The translations under genes and the position numbers were made by a program. Source: Halomarina ordinaria (GTDB lineage Archaea; Halobacteriota; Halobacteria; Halobacteriales; Haloarculaceae). Taken from it: a DNA stretch of 64,000 nt. The stretch is from positions 2,480,001-2,544,000 of the forward strand of contig NZ_JARRAH010000001.1 of the NCBI RefSeq assembly GCF_030553305.1, read 5' to 3'. Positions 59,501 through 64,000 of the stretch are shown here, in pieces (within the stretch, counting starts at the first letter, position 1; every line of letters starts with the position of its first letter). The notes below the pieces were generated by a model. That model was not told where the DNA came from. It saw nothing but the letters and a program-made list of their open reading frames with translations, and ran no database searches.

Positions 59501-59598
59501 CGCGCCAGGATGGGGACCGAGTCCAATTCTACACGGGAATCACCCTGACGCCAGACAGCAAGATGCTCCTCGACTCAGACAACCAACCAGATTCATGA
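56497..59598 (+). CDS. VirD4/HerA-type coupling ATPase with C-terminal extension
   Basis: A 1033-residue DNA-pumping ATPase. Walker A is ITGTTGYGKTTALLNMM (about 132-148) and Walker B is FVLCDEFDDIAS (about 377-388). QYPSQFDKDTLKSMQNNCDTLLSFSVNDVEDARLLMKRF carries the coupling-protein features. After about residue 560 follows an acidic beta-rich region of unknown role. The end (EAFAAMYVREAPDAMVSEDRLFESYSHWL ... RKLGKVVDFETERARQDG) resembles the winged-helix tail of D5-type primases. Alternative ATG at 56500. The fusion of a coupling protein to a primase-like tail is unusual. Confidence 0.87.
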   Translation: MMVFERLFGNDESTEPETEPADAAQAEGEAAISELESMEADSISGPDASLHSRLGESYDVSVTDTASVGGKPIITDTATEGVVAGSYVRDMFEAGAETAQAPLWIGYDEDAHRGFREAPLRFESLFRHLWITGTTGYGKTTALLNMMVQWAYAGYGFVYVDPKARDSRELLRMLPEHRLDDVVWIEPGSVEHDRTVGLNFLELPDCDTTTERENEIENRIENLKAIFDTDEYWGVNMESITESMARAMMQSDRPFSVIDMYFTLLNAERREEFALDVDDPYVREFCLEIAQMDDETVRPLLKRIKSWVENAVIRRIIAHRESTIDFRDIVANDRIVIVSTPVENTDIKKMVTLGVMRNLWSAIQHRSYGQDAEPDPYFVLCDEFDDIASENLDIESMLARARSMRLSVTLASQYPSQFDKDTLKSMQNNCDTLLSFSVNDVEDARLLMKRFQGYTAEDLISTDQYQAWTKLPLGGGQYSDPVLIRSFPPYPPLRSADAVDDIIEQSLARYGTDPLTDAEILQNLLYSDSNDAANPEKVLAETMAEAIRAVQLREGVREENGWVETTAVDDELLQRLDRDDRAHLDIEVDPVDLLDVRDTSRLIEVDLDVEADIVVARLSEDGEDAIRPETGTVRAAGGAEHDALLTDTERALTERGFSVSILEQDGSAQPDATATHPAFETTFTIEAETTTPDRPVKVLRNLTRAREAGRTPIFAVRPGDTTAQTAARVENICSPPIREMADGTERFYTCDERLTFGGGATTRGGVTAVRPREGDSNRTVWMHDDDEYVLSDGETEFARIPAGSQLSKDALPATYSYDRETGKYTVYEPGETHYYDSKAEFQDAWVPVKRPFIPDDELPDGTVARDAFVVVVVPADGQPLVYQSGRTYALSDCLDDGSLWPASKTGGDVPVVDSAAGDGRLGAETPPPVAADPSVDLDAHSNAVEAFAAMYVREAPDAMVSEDRLFESYSHWLAQHDLDGTTDKGWFTRKLGKVVDFETERARQDGDRVQFYTGITLTPDSKMLLDSDNQPDS

Positions 59599-59947
59599 CA
59601 CAGTTCGACCCCCGAGTTTCCAGTGCCGACGGGCAGCAGAAGCGAGCGTGTCCAACCTCGGATTCGTGCCCCGCTCGGGCCACGAATGCTGGCCTCCCCG
59701 CCAGTGTCCAGCCAGAGTGTCCAACCAGCGCATTTGACCAACGATGGGTGTCCATCCAGAACCGCGGTACGGCGTGCCTGTCCAACCAGACGCCTCGTCA
59801 CAACCAACTAGTAAAGACTGAACTGAGGTCTCGAAAGACAGGGGGGCCTAGGGGCTGGCTGCAGCGACCGGGGTACTACCCATCATATCAGAATGAGTAT
59901 ATCATTTTGGGAACGCCGATTGCGGACCGCTGGCAGGGGTGGAACGA
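59599..59947. other. Gap between coupling ATPase and primase-like gene
   Basis: About 350 bases with no convincing gene. The left half holds the five short repeats; the right half has an AT-rich stretch near 59883-59910 (CATATCAGAATGAGTATATCATT) that contains TATA-like motifs and could be the promoter for the primase-like gene that starts at 59948. Confidence 0.6.
59649..59787 (+). repeat. Five TGTCCANCC repeats, iteron-like
   Basis: Copies at 59649 (TGTCCAACC), 59705 (TGTCCAGCC), 59718 (TGTCCAACC), 59749 (TGTCCATCC) and 59779 (TGTCCAACC). Four of the five continue with AG. Spacing is 56, 13, 31 and 30 bases. They lie in a gap of about 350 bases between the coupling ATPase and a primase-like gene. 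A partial copy (GTCCAACCAG) recurs at 61429. They may be an origin of replication or transfer. Confidence 0.7.
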
Positions 59948-61201
59948 ATGACTGCCAAATGCTCAATAGACATCGATGCGATTCCAGCAGCGCTCCGGCA
60001 GCGCGACCAGTGGGTGTGCTGGCGAGCCGAAGAACGGGATGGCAAACAGACGAAGGTTCCGGTGACACCCGAGAAGAAATCGTTCGCATCGGCCACCGAC
60101 CCGGACACGTGGACTGCGTTCGACGCAGCACGCGGCGACGTCGCAGCTGGGAATGCCGACGGCGTCGGGTTCGTCTTTACCGACGACGACCCAATCGTCG
60201 GCGTCGACCTCGACGACTGCCGCGACCCAGAGACCGGCGACGTCGACGACACCGCACGGGATATTATCGAACGGCTTGATTCCTACACGGAGATTTCGCC
60301 GTCCGGAACCGGCTACCATGTGCTGGTCACCGGTGACCTTCCTGACGGCCGGAATCGACGGGGGAGCGTCGAGCTGTACGACACGGCCCGGTTCTTCACC
60401 GTCACCGGCGACCACGTCGACGTCACTCCCAGACGCGTTGCTCGTCGGCAGGATGCCCTCAAGGCAATTCATCGCGAGTACATCCAGGAAACCGAGTCAG
60501 ACAAAACGTCCGAGGCAGACCGTCTCGATCCTGTGGCCGAGGACGCGTCTGAACCGGCAGTCGATGTCGATCTCGAAGACGAGGAACTCTTACAGAAAGC
60601 GCGGAACGCCTCGAACGGAAAGAAATTCGAACGTCTCTGGTCGGGGGATACCACCGGATACGACAGCCATTCGGAGGCCGACATGGCGCTGTGTTATCTC
60701 CTGGCGTTCTGGACTGGCGGCGATCGGATGCGGATAGAGCGGCTATTCCGCCAATCGGGACTCCATCGCGAGAAGTGGGATGATGTCCATTACGCCGATG
60801 GATCGACGTACGGCGAAAAGACAATCGAGCGAGCGATTGCGAACACGTCGGAGTTCTACGACCCGGACGCCGGCAACGAGTCCACACATACGTCCACCAA
60901 TACAGCCGAGTCATCTGTCGATGCCACCCGTGACGAATCAGGTCGGAGTCGTACGTACCTGACTGAGAAAAATCGGTTATTGACTGAACGCGTCGACGAA
61001 CTCGAGGCGACGCTCGAACAGAAAACCGAGCGGATTGGTACCCTCGAAGCAGAGATCAAACGACTCAACGCTGAGCTGGCCGCCCGTGACCGAGAGGCGG
61101 AACATACCCAGGAGGAGCAATCCACTACTACGAGTGAGAACGAGGTTGATTCAGAGGTACCATCTGTATGGAGGCGATTATTCGGAAGTCATTCCAAGTA
61201 A
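59948..61201 (+). CDS. Primase-like protein with coiled-coil C-terminus
   Basis: A 417-residue protein. The N-terminus (about 1-180) is a prim-pol-like domain: IPAALRQRDQWVCWRAEERDGKQTKVP, VGFVFTDDDPIVGVDLDDCRDPETGD, EISPSGTGYHVLVTG and SVELYDTARFFTVTGDHV. These have the motifs also seen in the 1194-residue protein. A PriCT-like helical part follows (SEADMALCYLLAFWTGGDRMRIERLFRQSGLHREKWDD). Residues about 335-395 form a coiled coil (LTEKNRLLTERVDELEATLEQKTER). There is no helicase domain. GTG 59939 is an alternative start. It probably primes element replication near the adjacent repeats. Confidence 0.78.
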   Translation: MTAKCSIDIDAIPAALRQRDQWVCWRAEERDGKQTKVPVTPEKKSFASATDPDTWTAFDAARGDVAAGNADGVGFVFTDDDPIVGVDLDDCRDPETGDVDDTARDIIERLDSYTEISPSGTGYHVLVTGDLPDGRNRRGSVELYDTARFFTVTGDHVDVTPRRVARRQDALKAIHREYIQETESDKTSEADRLDPVAEDASEPAVDVDLEDEELLQKARNASNGKKFERLWSGDTTGYDSHSEADMALCYLLAFWTGGDRMRIERLFRQSGLHREKWDDVHYADGSTYGEKTIERAIANTSEFYDPDAGNESTHTSTNTAESSVDATRDESGRSRTYLTEKNRLLTERVDELEATLEQKTERIGTLEAEIKRLNAELAARDREAEHTQEEQSTTTSENEVDSEVPSVWRRLFGSHSK

Positions 61202-61452
61202 CGGTGTGACCTCAATGGAGCGTCATTCACCCCGATAGGGGGTGACGGGGTTATCGAACTGTTCCGAGCCAAAGTCTGCAATCTGAGTGACAGCGCGACC
61301 GAGACCGCGATATTGATCACCACCCAGCCGAGGCCGACACAGCGACACCGCGGTGAAGTTCTACGAGGATGTTGTACGGTTAATTGACCCAGAGGTGCTA
61401 GCCTACAGTCCCGTATCTGAGGAATGAGTCCAACCAGAAGCGATTGTAGCAG
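61202..61452. other. Gap between primase-like gene and TIR operon, with a frame remnant
   Basis: A region of 250 bases where the plus-strand genes and the minus-strand TIR operon converge. It includes GATAGGGGGTGACGGGG, and a short open frame (61317-61427) reading DTAVKFYEDVVRLIDPEVLA with no start, which looks like the tail of a disrupted gene. A partial TGTCCAACC repeat is at 61429. No complete gene was seen. Confidence 0.5.
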
Positions 61453-62058
61453 TCAGTCCTTCTCGTACATATATAACGCCAGTCCGATGCCAATACTGGC
61501 AACGACCAGACCGAAGAACATCTCTCGCGTCTCGAAGGTTATCGAGTAGAGATCGAGCTGGTAGACGAACACTGGAGCGAAGAACGCAACCGCACAAGGA
61601 GTGAGAACGAGATACCGGTCGACGGTCTGGTTGTATCGGATAATGTCCTTGAGTGAGGTAGCATTGCTGTTCCTCATATTGATGTAGAGTCGGCTGACGA
61701 CTGCAGCGAGGGCCAGTGATTGGGCAGCAACCATGTCACCAGTTATACTCGATACGAACCACTCCAGCGAGTACCCAATCACCACTGCACCGATGGCGTT
61801 CACCATGAACTCGACGTGAGCCGTGTCCCGCTGGCTCGACATGGGGATACCCGATCCCATCTGGGTCCATATTCGCACGAGGACTGCGTAGAAGAAGAGC
61901 GTCATCGCTTGGTCAATGAAGTAGTAGCTGAACCCTGAAACTACGAAGGCGATTAGAATGAGGATGATAGAGGCAGAGAAGATCCACCCGTCATCGGAGA
62001 TATTCTCTAACGATTTTCTAAATTGCTCACCACGTGTGGTCATTTGAAGCTGTCTCAC
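61453..62058 (-). CDS. Polytopic membrane protein, last gene of the TIR operon
   Basis: A 201-residue protein with about five to six membrane helices, for example SASIILILIAFVVSGFSYYFI (about 28-48), MTLFFYAVLVRIWTQMG, VNAIGAVVIGYSLEWFVSSI, YLVLTPCAVAFFAPVFVYQL and FFGLVVASIGIGLALYMY at the C-terminus. It is not homologous by eye to the other membrane partner at 62695. The first start is a GTG at 62058 overlapping the upstream TIR stop (GTGA); ATG 62043 is an alternative. It is a candidate membrane effector for the TIR enzyme upstream. No enzymatic motif is seen. Confidence 0.78.
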   Translation of the reverse strand: MRQLQMTTRGEQFRKSLENISDDGWIFSASIILILIAFVVSGFSYYFIDQAMTLFFYAVLVRIWTQMGSGIPMSSQRDTAHVEFMVNAIGAVVIGYSLEWFVSSITGDMVAAQSLALAAVVSRLYINMRNSNATSLKDIIRYNQTVDRYLVLTPCAVAFFAPVFVYQLDLYSITFETREMFFGLVVASIGIGLALYMYEKD

Positions 62059-62711
62059 CGGAACTGGTTTCGGCGAAGTGCATCACCGACTTCCTGCGCT
62101 GCTTTACCCAGTAACAAAATCCCGCCAATAACCAGTCCACTCTCCACCAGCTGCTCTCCAAGCCCCTTTTTATCCGGCTTATGGTCTAGCGTATCCCGTT
62201 TGCCGGCTGGAATCTCCGAGATACTCTCGATAGCCTCCTCAACCCACTCGGACATGTTCTGCTTCCCATTGTCCTCCTTCCACTGATACGTCGGGAAGAT
62301 TCTCGATAGAGCGACCTCACCAGACCTGGTATCGATGTAGTAGTGGTCCAACGGATTTTCGCCCCAAGACCCACGCTTACCTTGTCTGTTCTTTAGAGAA
62401 TCGATACGGATACCGAGAAGCGCGTTCCCACGCTCGATGCTCTTCTCTATCTCGTACTGGACGAACTCCCGTTCGGCGGTCTTTTCACCGATGAGGATGG
62501 CTGTGACGGATGTATGCTGGAGTTGTCGGTCAATCCATCTCCGAATCGCCTTCTTCGTCTTCAGCTTCACCTCTTCCTGTTCGGCTGCGTCGAAGAACCC
62601 GGCGGCTTCACGGTCCGGGTGAGTGACCCAACTATTCCGGACCTGGTTTGCCCTCCAGACGTCGCGCTGGAAGTGGTAACTGAAGAAAACTCGTCTAGCC
62701 AAGAGCAGCAC
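62055..62711 (-). CDS. TIR-like (ThsB-type) protein with C-terminal hydrophobic tail
   Basis: A 218-residue protein. RRVFFSYHFQRDVWRANQVRNSWVTHPDREAAGFFDAAE (about 6-44) is the start motif of the ThsB-type TIR-like family (PF08937/DUF1863). HTSVTAILIGEKTAEREFVQYEIEKSIERGNALLGIRIDSLKNRQGK contains the likely catalytic Glu87 (VQYEIEKS). Known ThsB proteins make a cyclic ADP-ribose isomer. The C-terminus adds about 60 residues with a hydrophobic segment (LVESGLVIGGILLLGKAAQEV), absent in the sister protein. The GTG start at 62711 overlaps the upstream membrane gene. Confidence 0.85.
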   Translation of the reverse strand: MLLLARRVFFSYHFQRDVWRANQVRNSWVTHPDREAAGFFDAAEQEEVKLKTKKAIRRWIDRQLQHTSVTAILIGEKTAEREFVQYEIEKSIERGNALLGIRIDSLKNRQGKRGSWGENPLDHYYIDTRSGEVALSRIFPTYQWKEDNGKQNMSEWVEEAIESISEIPAGKRDTLDHKPDKKGLGEQLVESGLVIGGILLLGKAAQEVGDALRRNQFR

Positions 62712-63144
62712 CTCCGTTCGTATAGATCGTCACGACACTGAATCCGATGAGGAGCAATGCAATCACACCGTAGAAGAGAACAAGTGTCGTTGAAAACATC
62801 ATCGGGATAAACCCGTCTATGTCGTTTTCGAACCGGGATGCATCGAGGTCGAACAGGTGTTCGTCCGACTCTGGTCGTGCCTGACGGACCCAGTTGTAGA
62901 GTTCTCGGTATTTGCACTCCTGCCGGAGGTAGTACGCGTCGAGACCCCAGAATCCGATAAGTGGGAGCACGGCTCCGAATAGTTGGAAGTTGCTGGTTCG
63001 GAAGAGCAGCGCCACGACGACCAACGTGACGGTCCATCCCTTGATTTTGAAGGAGTTCGATGCCTGCCGGTCGATGATGTTCTGAATCATCTCGAACTCC
63101 TGGTACATGTGCTCGCGGGGGATCGGTTCGTCATCGTCCGGCAA
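62695..63144 (-). CDS. Small membrane partner protein of the TIR operon
   Basis: A 149-residue protein: an N-terminal soluble helix (EHMYQEFEMIQNIIDRQASNSFKIKGW, about 11-37), two helices (TVTLVVVALLF and FGAVLPLIGFWGLDAYYL), a soluble acidic segment with RQECKYRELYNWVRQARPESDEHLFDL, and a final membrane helix (TTLVLFYGVIALLLIGFSVVTI, about 119-140). I recall similar IKGWxVTLVVALL-type proteins beside TIR genes in many prokaryotes, usually annotated as hypothetical. It starts 14 bases inside the end of the TIR gene at 63131. It is a candidate pore-type effector. Confidence 0.8.
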   Translation of the reverse strand: MPDDDEPIPREHMYQEFEMIQNIIDRQASNSFKIKGWTVTLVVVALLFRTSNFQLFGAVLPLIGFWGLDAYYLRQECKYRELYNWVRQARPESDEHLFDLDASRFENDIDGFIPMMFSTTLVLFYGVIALLLIGFSVVTIYTNGGAALG

Positions 63145-63616
63145 TGTTAGCAGCCTCCTCTACCCAGTCGCCGAAGTTGTCGTAGCCTCTGTCCAGCACC
63201 CAGTCGTAGGTGTAGTAGGCGTCCGAGTACCGCCGTCCTGTGTCGGAAAACTGGTGCTGAGTTAGTGGATTAATTCCTCGCGTGTCTCGGAGTCCATTCT
63301 TGCCCTTGATGTTGTCGATGTAGATACCGACGATTCCGTTCCCTTTCTTGACGCTCTCTACAATTTCGTAGTTCACCCACCGTCGTTCCGATGTCTCTTT
63401 CCCGATGAGTACTGCCGTTACTGACGTCCCTTTCAGTTGGTTGTCTATCCACCGTCGGATTGCAGCGTTACCTTGCCGCTCAATCTCCTCCCAATCGCTC
63501 CCCTCAATGAATCCCGCAGACTTGCGGTCTGGCTGGGTAAGCCAGCTATTTCGTACCTGTCCTGCTCGCCACGCGTCTCGTTTGAAATGAAAGCTGAAAA
63601 AGACTGTCCTGACCAT
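63131..63616 (-). CDS. TIR-like (ThsB-type) protein, first gene of the operon
   Basis: A 161-residue single-domain protein. VRTVFFSFHFKRDAWRAGQVRNSWLTQPDRKSAGFIEGSDWEEI (about 2-45) and GTSVTAVLIGKETSERRWVNYEIVESVKKGNGIVGIYIDNIKGKNG are hallmark blocks of the ThsB-type TIR-like family (PF08937). Glu84 in RRWVNYEIVES is the likely catalytic residue. Known homologues sense infection and produce a cADPR-like signal. The ATG at 63616 is preceded by a strong Shine-Dalgarno sequence, unusual here. Sister protein at 62055 is about 40-50 percent similar by eye. Confidence 0.87.
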   Translation of the reverse strand: MVRTVFFSFHFKRDAWRAGQVRNSWLTQPDRKSAGFIEGSDWEEIERQGNAAIRRWIDNQLKGTSVTAVLIGKETSERRWVNYEIVESVKKGNGIVGIYIDNIKGKNGLRDTRGINPLTQHQFSDTGRRYSDAYYTYDWVLDRGYDNFGDWVEEAANIAGR

Positions 63617-63623
63617 CTATTCC

Positions 63624-63680
63624 CCTCCTAGGCGTTTGTTCATGGGGCCACATTTCTCCACGGAAACAAGAATATTAGCA
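63624..63680 (-). promoter_or_regulatory. Shine-Dalgarno and promoter of the TIR operon
   Basis: On the minus strand, TAGGAGGGG (63622-63630) places a GGAGG about eight bases before the ATG at 63616. Further upstream, CTAATATTC near 63668-63678 is a TATA-like element giving a leader of roughly 25-30 bases. Leadered, SD-driven translation differs from most genes in the window. Confidence 0.6.
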
Positions 63681-63824
63681 ATCAGGAGTGAAAGTAGAAA
63701 TGAGTCTTGGTAGGCGACCTCCACAGTCTACTGTCCGCGGTTCTCGCTGTTCGCTATTGGTCACGGTCGCCTCAACACATCCATTCTCTGCCACGCTAGA
63801 AAGTACGAGGATTTACGCTAATTT
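63681..63824. other. AT-richer gap before the MITE, no gene seen
   Basis: Bases 63617-64000 hold no convincing gene. This part has the composition of the element and only shadow frames. The following 125 bases form a MITE-like element, and the last 50 bases of the window (63950-64000) contain AT-rich sequence with no feature recognised. Confidence 0.5.
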
Positions 63825-63949
63825 GGCTCTGTTGAAATCCTTCAGAACTGACAGTGGGGAGAGCGACTCTCCCGACCGGTTTTCGCGTATCCGATGCGAA
63901 ACGAACTTCTCAGCAAACCGCAAGACGGCAAGAGGGTTTCAACAAAGCC
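63825..63949. mobile_element. 125-bp MITE-like element
   Basis: The left end GGCTCTGTTGAAATCC (63825-63840) and right end GGGTTTCAACAAAGCC (63934-63949) are inverted repeats matching at 14 of 16 positions. Inside is a 93-base non-coding core with no transposase. The ends resemble those of haloarchaeal IS elements, and the left end matches the solo end at 46232-46247. I see no clear target-site duplication, so the insertion is either old or flanked by altered sequence. Confidence 0.7.
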
Positions 63950-64000
63950 GGATTATCATTAATCTCCTGCCCAACAAACTGGGTTAATAAGCACCGACAA

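Larger units (their letters stand above)
59595..59951 (+). other. Repeat-bearing 118-codon open frame, coding doubtful
   Basis: An ATG overlapping the coupling-protein stop opens a 118-codon frame, MTQFDPRVSSADGQQKRACP, with a Cys-Ser-Pro-rich middle that is simply the translation of the TGTCCAACC repeats, ending IILGTPIADRWQGWNE. No domain is seen. The repeats are better explained as a DNA feature, so I do not call it a gene. Confidence 0.35.
40988..64000. mobile_element. Integrative conjugative element, left part
   Basis: From the tRNA-Thr 3' end to the right edge of the window the DNA is less GC-rich than the flanking chromosome (strongly so at 44.8-48.6 kb). It carries replication, regulation, toxin-antitoxin, type IV secretion/conjugation and TIR-type cargo genes. 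The VirB4-like ATPase, VirD4-like coupling protein, VirB6-like and VirB2-like genes define a conjugation machine. No integrase or relaxase is recognisable in this part. The right boundary is not visible. Confidence 0.8.

Noticed and set aside
59540-59785. Minus-strand 81-codon frame with repeated Gly-His-Trp-Thr-like phrases
   Set aside because: The phrases are just the translation of the TGTCCANCC repeats.
61453-63616. Naming the locus a standard Thoeris system
   Set aside because: ThsB-type genes are present but no ThsA (SIR2, SLOG or Macro) can be seen, so the standard name is not supported.
40988-64000. CRISPR array
   Set aside because: Repeats found here are 9-16 bases with irregular spacing; none shows CRISPR-like repeat-spacer units. 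No cas genes.
40988-64000. Integrase gene and right-hand att site
   Set aside because: No tyrosine-recombinase motif frame and no copy of the tRNA-Thr 3' end found in the window; presumably beyond the right edge.

Overview
The window is chromosomal DNA from a haloarchaeon (class Halobacteria). The evidence is archaeal information-processing genes (aIF2-gamma, Rpo7, Spt4, S24e, S27ae, a Kae1-Bud32 fusion), acidic proteins, very GC-rich codon use, mostly short leaders with TATA-like promoters, and archaeal tRNAs without an encoded CCA. The species cannot be named from the sequence.

Layout. (1) 1-7.5 kb, mainly plus strand: a translation/transcription/tRNA-modification block (aif2g, PIN nuclease, rpo7, spt4, dephospho-CoA kinase, rps24e, rps27ae, kae1-bud32), then a nucleotide-pool sanitation enzyme and a RecA-like ATPase with a damaged P-loop. 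(2) 7.6-16.6 kb: mixed housekeeping and accessory genes: a PIN-like two-gene module, two TrkA-N proteins, RidA, an aldo/keto reductase, a hexapeptide acyltransferase, two lipoproteins, an Nmad3-like protein and a BASS transporter. (3) 16.6-37.3 kb: a large cobalamin (B12) region. One minus-strand group carries cbiA, a CbiX-like gene, cbiE, cbiC, an orphan GluTR-dimerization-domain gene and cobN. Divergent from cobN are a fused ChlI/ChlD chelatase partner, cbtB, cbtA and a [2Fe-2S] protein. A long overlapping operon runs cbiT-L-F-G-H-H-ferredoxin-LAGLIDADG-like-cbiX-DUF3209-beta-propeller. Cobalt uptake, insertion and ring-methylation genes are therefore together; no cbiD or cbiJ is visible, and several conserved unknowns could fill such gaps. 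(4) 37.4-41 kb: a wHTH regulator, tRNA-Gly(CCC), nadE, an enoyl-CoA hydratase, an unknown conserved protein and tRNA-Thr(GGT).

(5) 41-64 kb: an integrated element of clearly lower GC that starts directly at the 3' end of tRNA-Thr and runs off the right edge. It has a large primase-helicase-type protein, a PemK/MazF-type toxin-antitoxin pair, several wHTH regulators, and a plus-strand conjugation operon (VirB2-like pilin, VirB6-like channel, VirB3-like protein, VirB4 ATPase, HNH-like membrane protein, VirD4-type coupling pair). A run of short repeats and a second primase-like gene follow. The operon promoter carries two palindromic operators facing a small wHTH gene. No integrase or second att site lies in the window, so this is a partial view of an integrative conjugative element.

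(6) The cargo at 61.4-63.6 kb is the most striking find: four overlapping minus-strand genes in the order TIR - membrane protein - TIR - membrane protein. Both TIR proteins are of the Thoeris ThsB type (PF08937-like), but no ThsA (SIR2-SLOG or Macro) gene is present. I infer a defence locus in which each NAD-derived-signal TIR enzyme is paired with its own membrane effector. IS/MITE ends flank or dot the element at about 46.2 and 63.8 kb.
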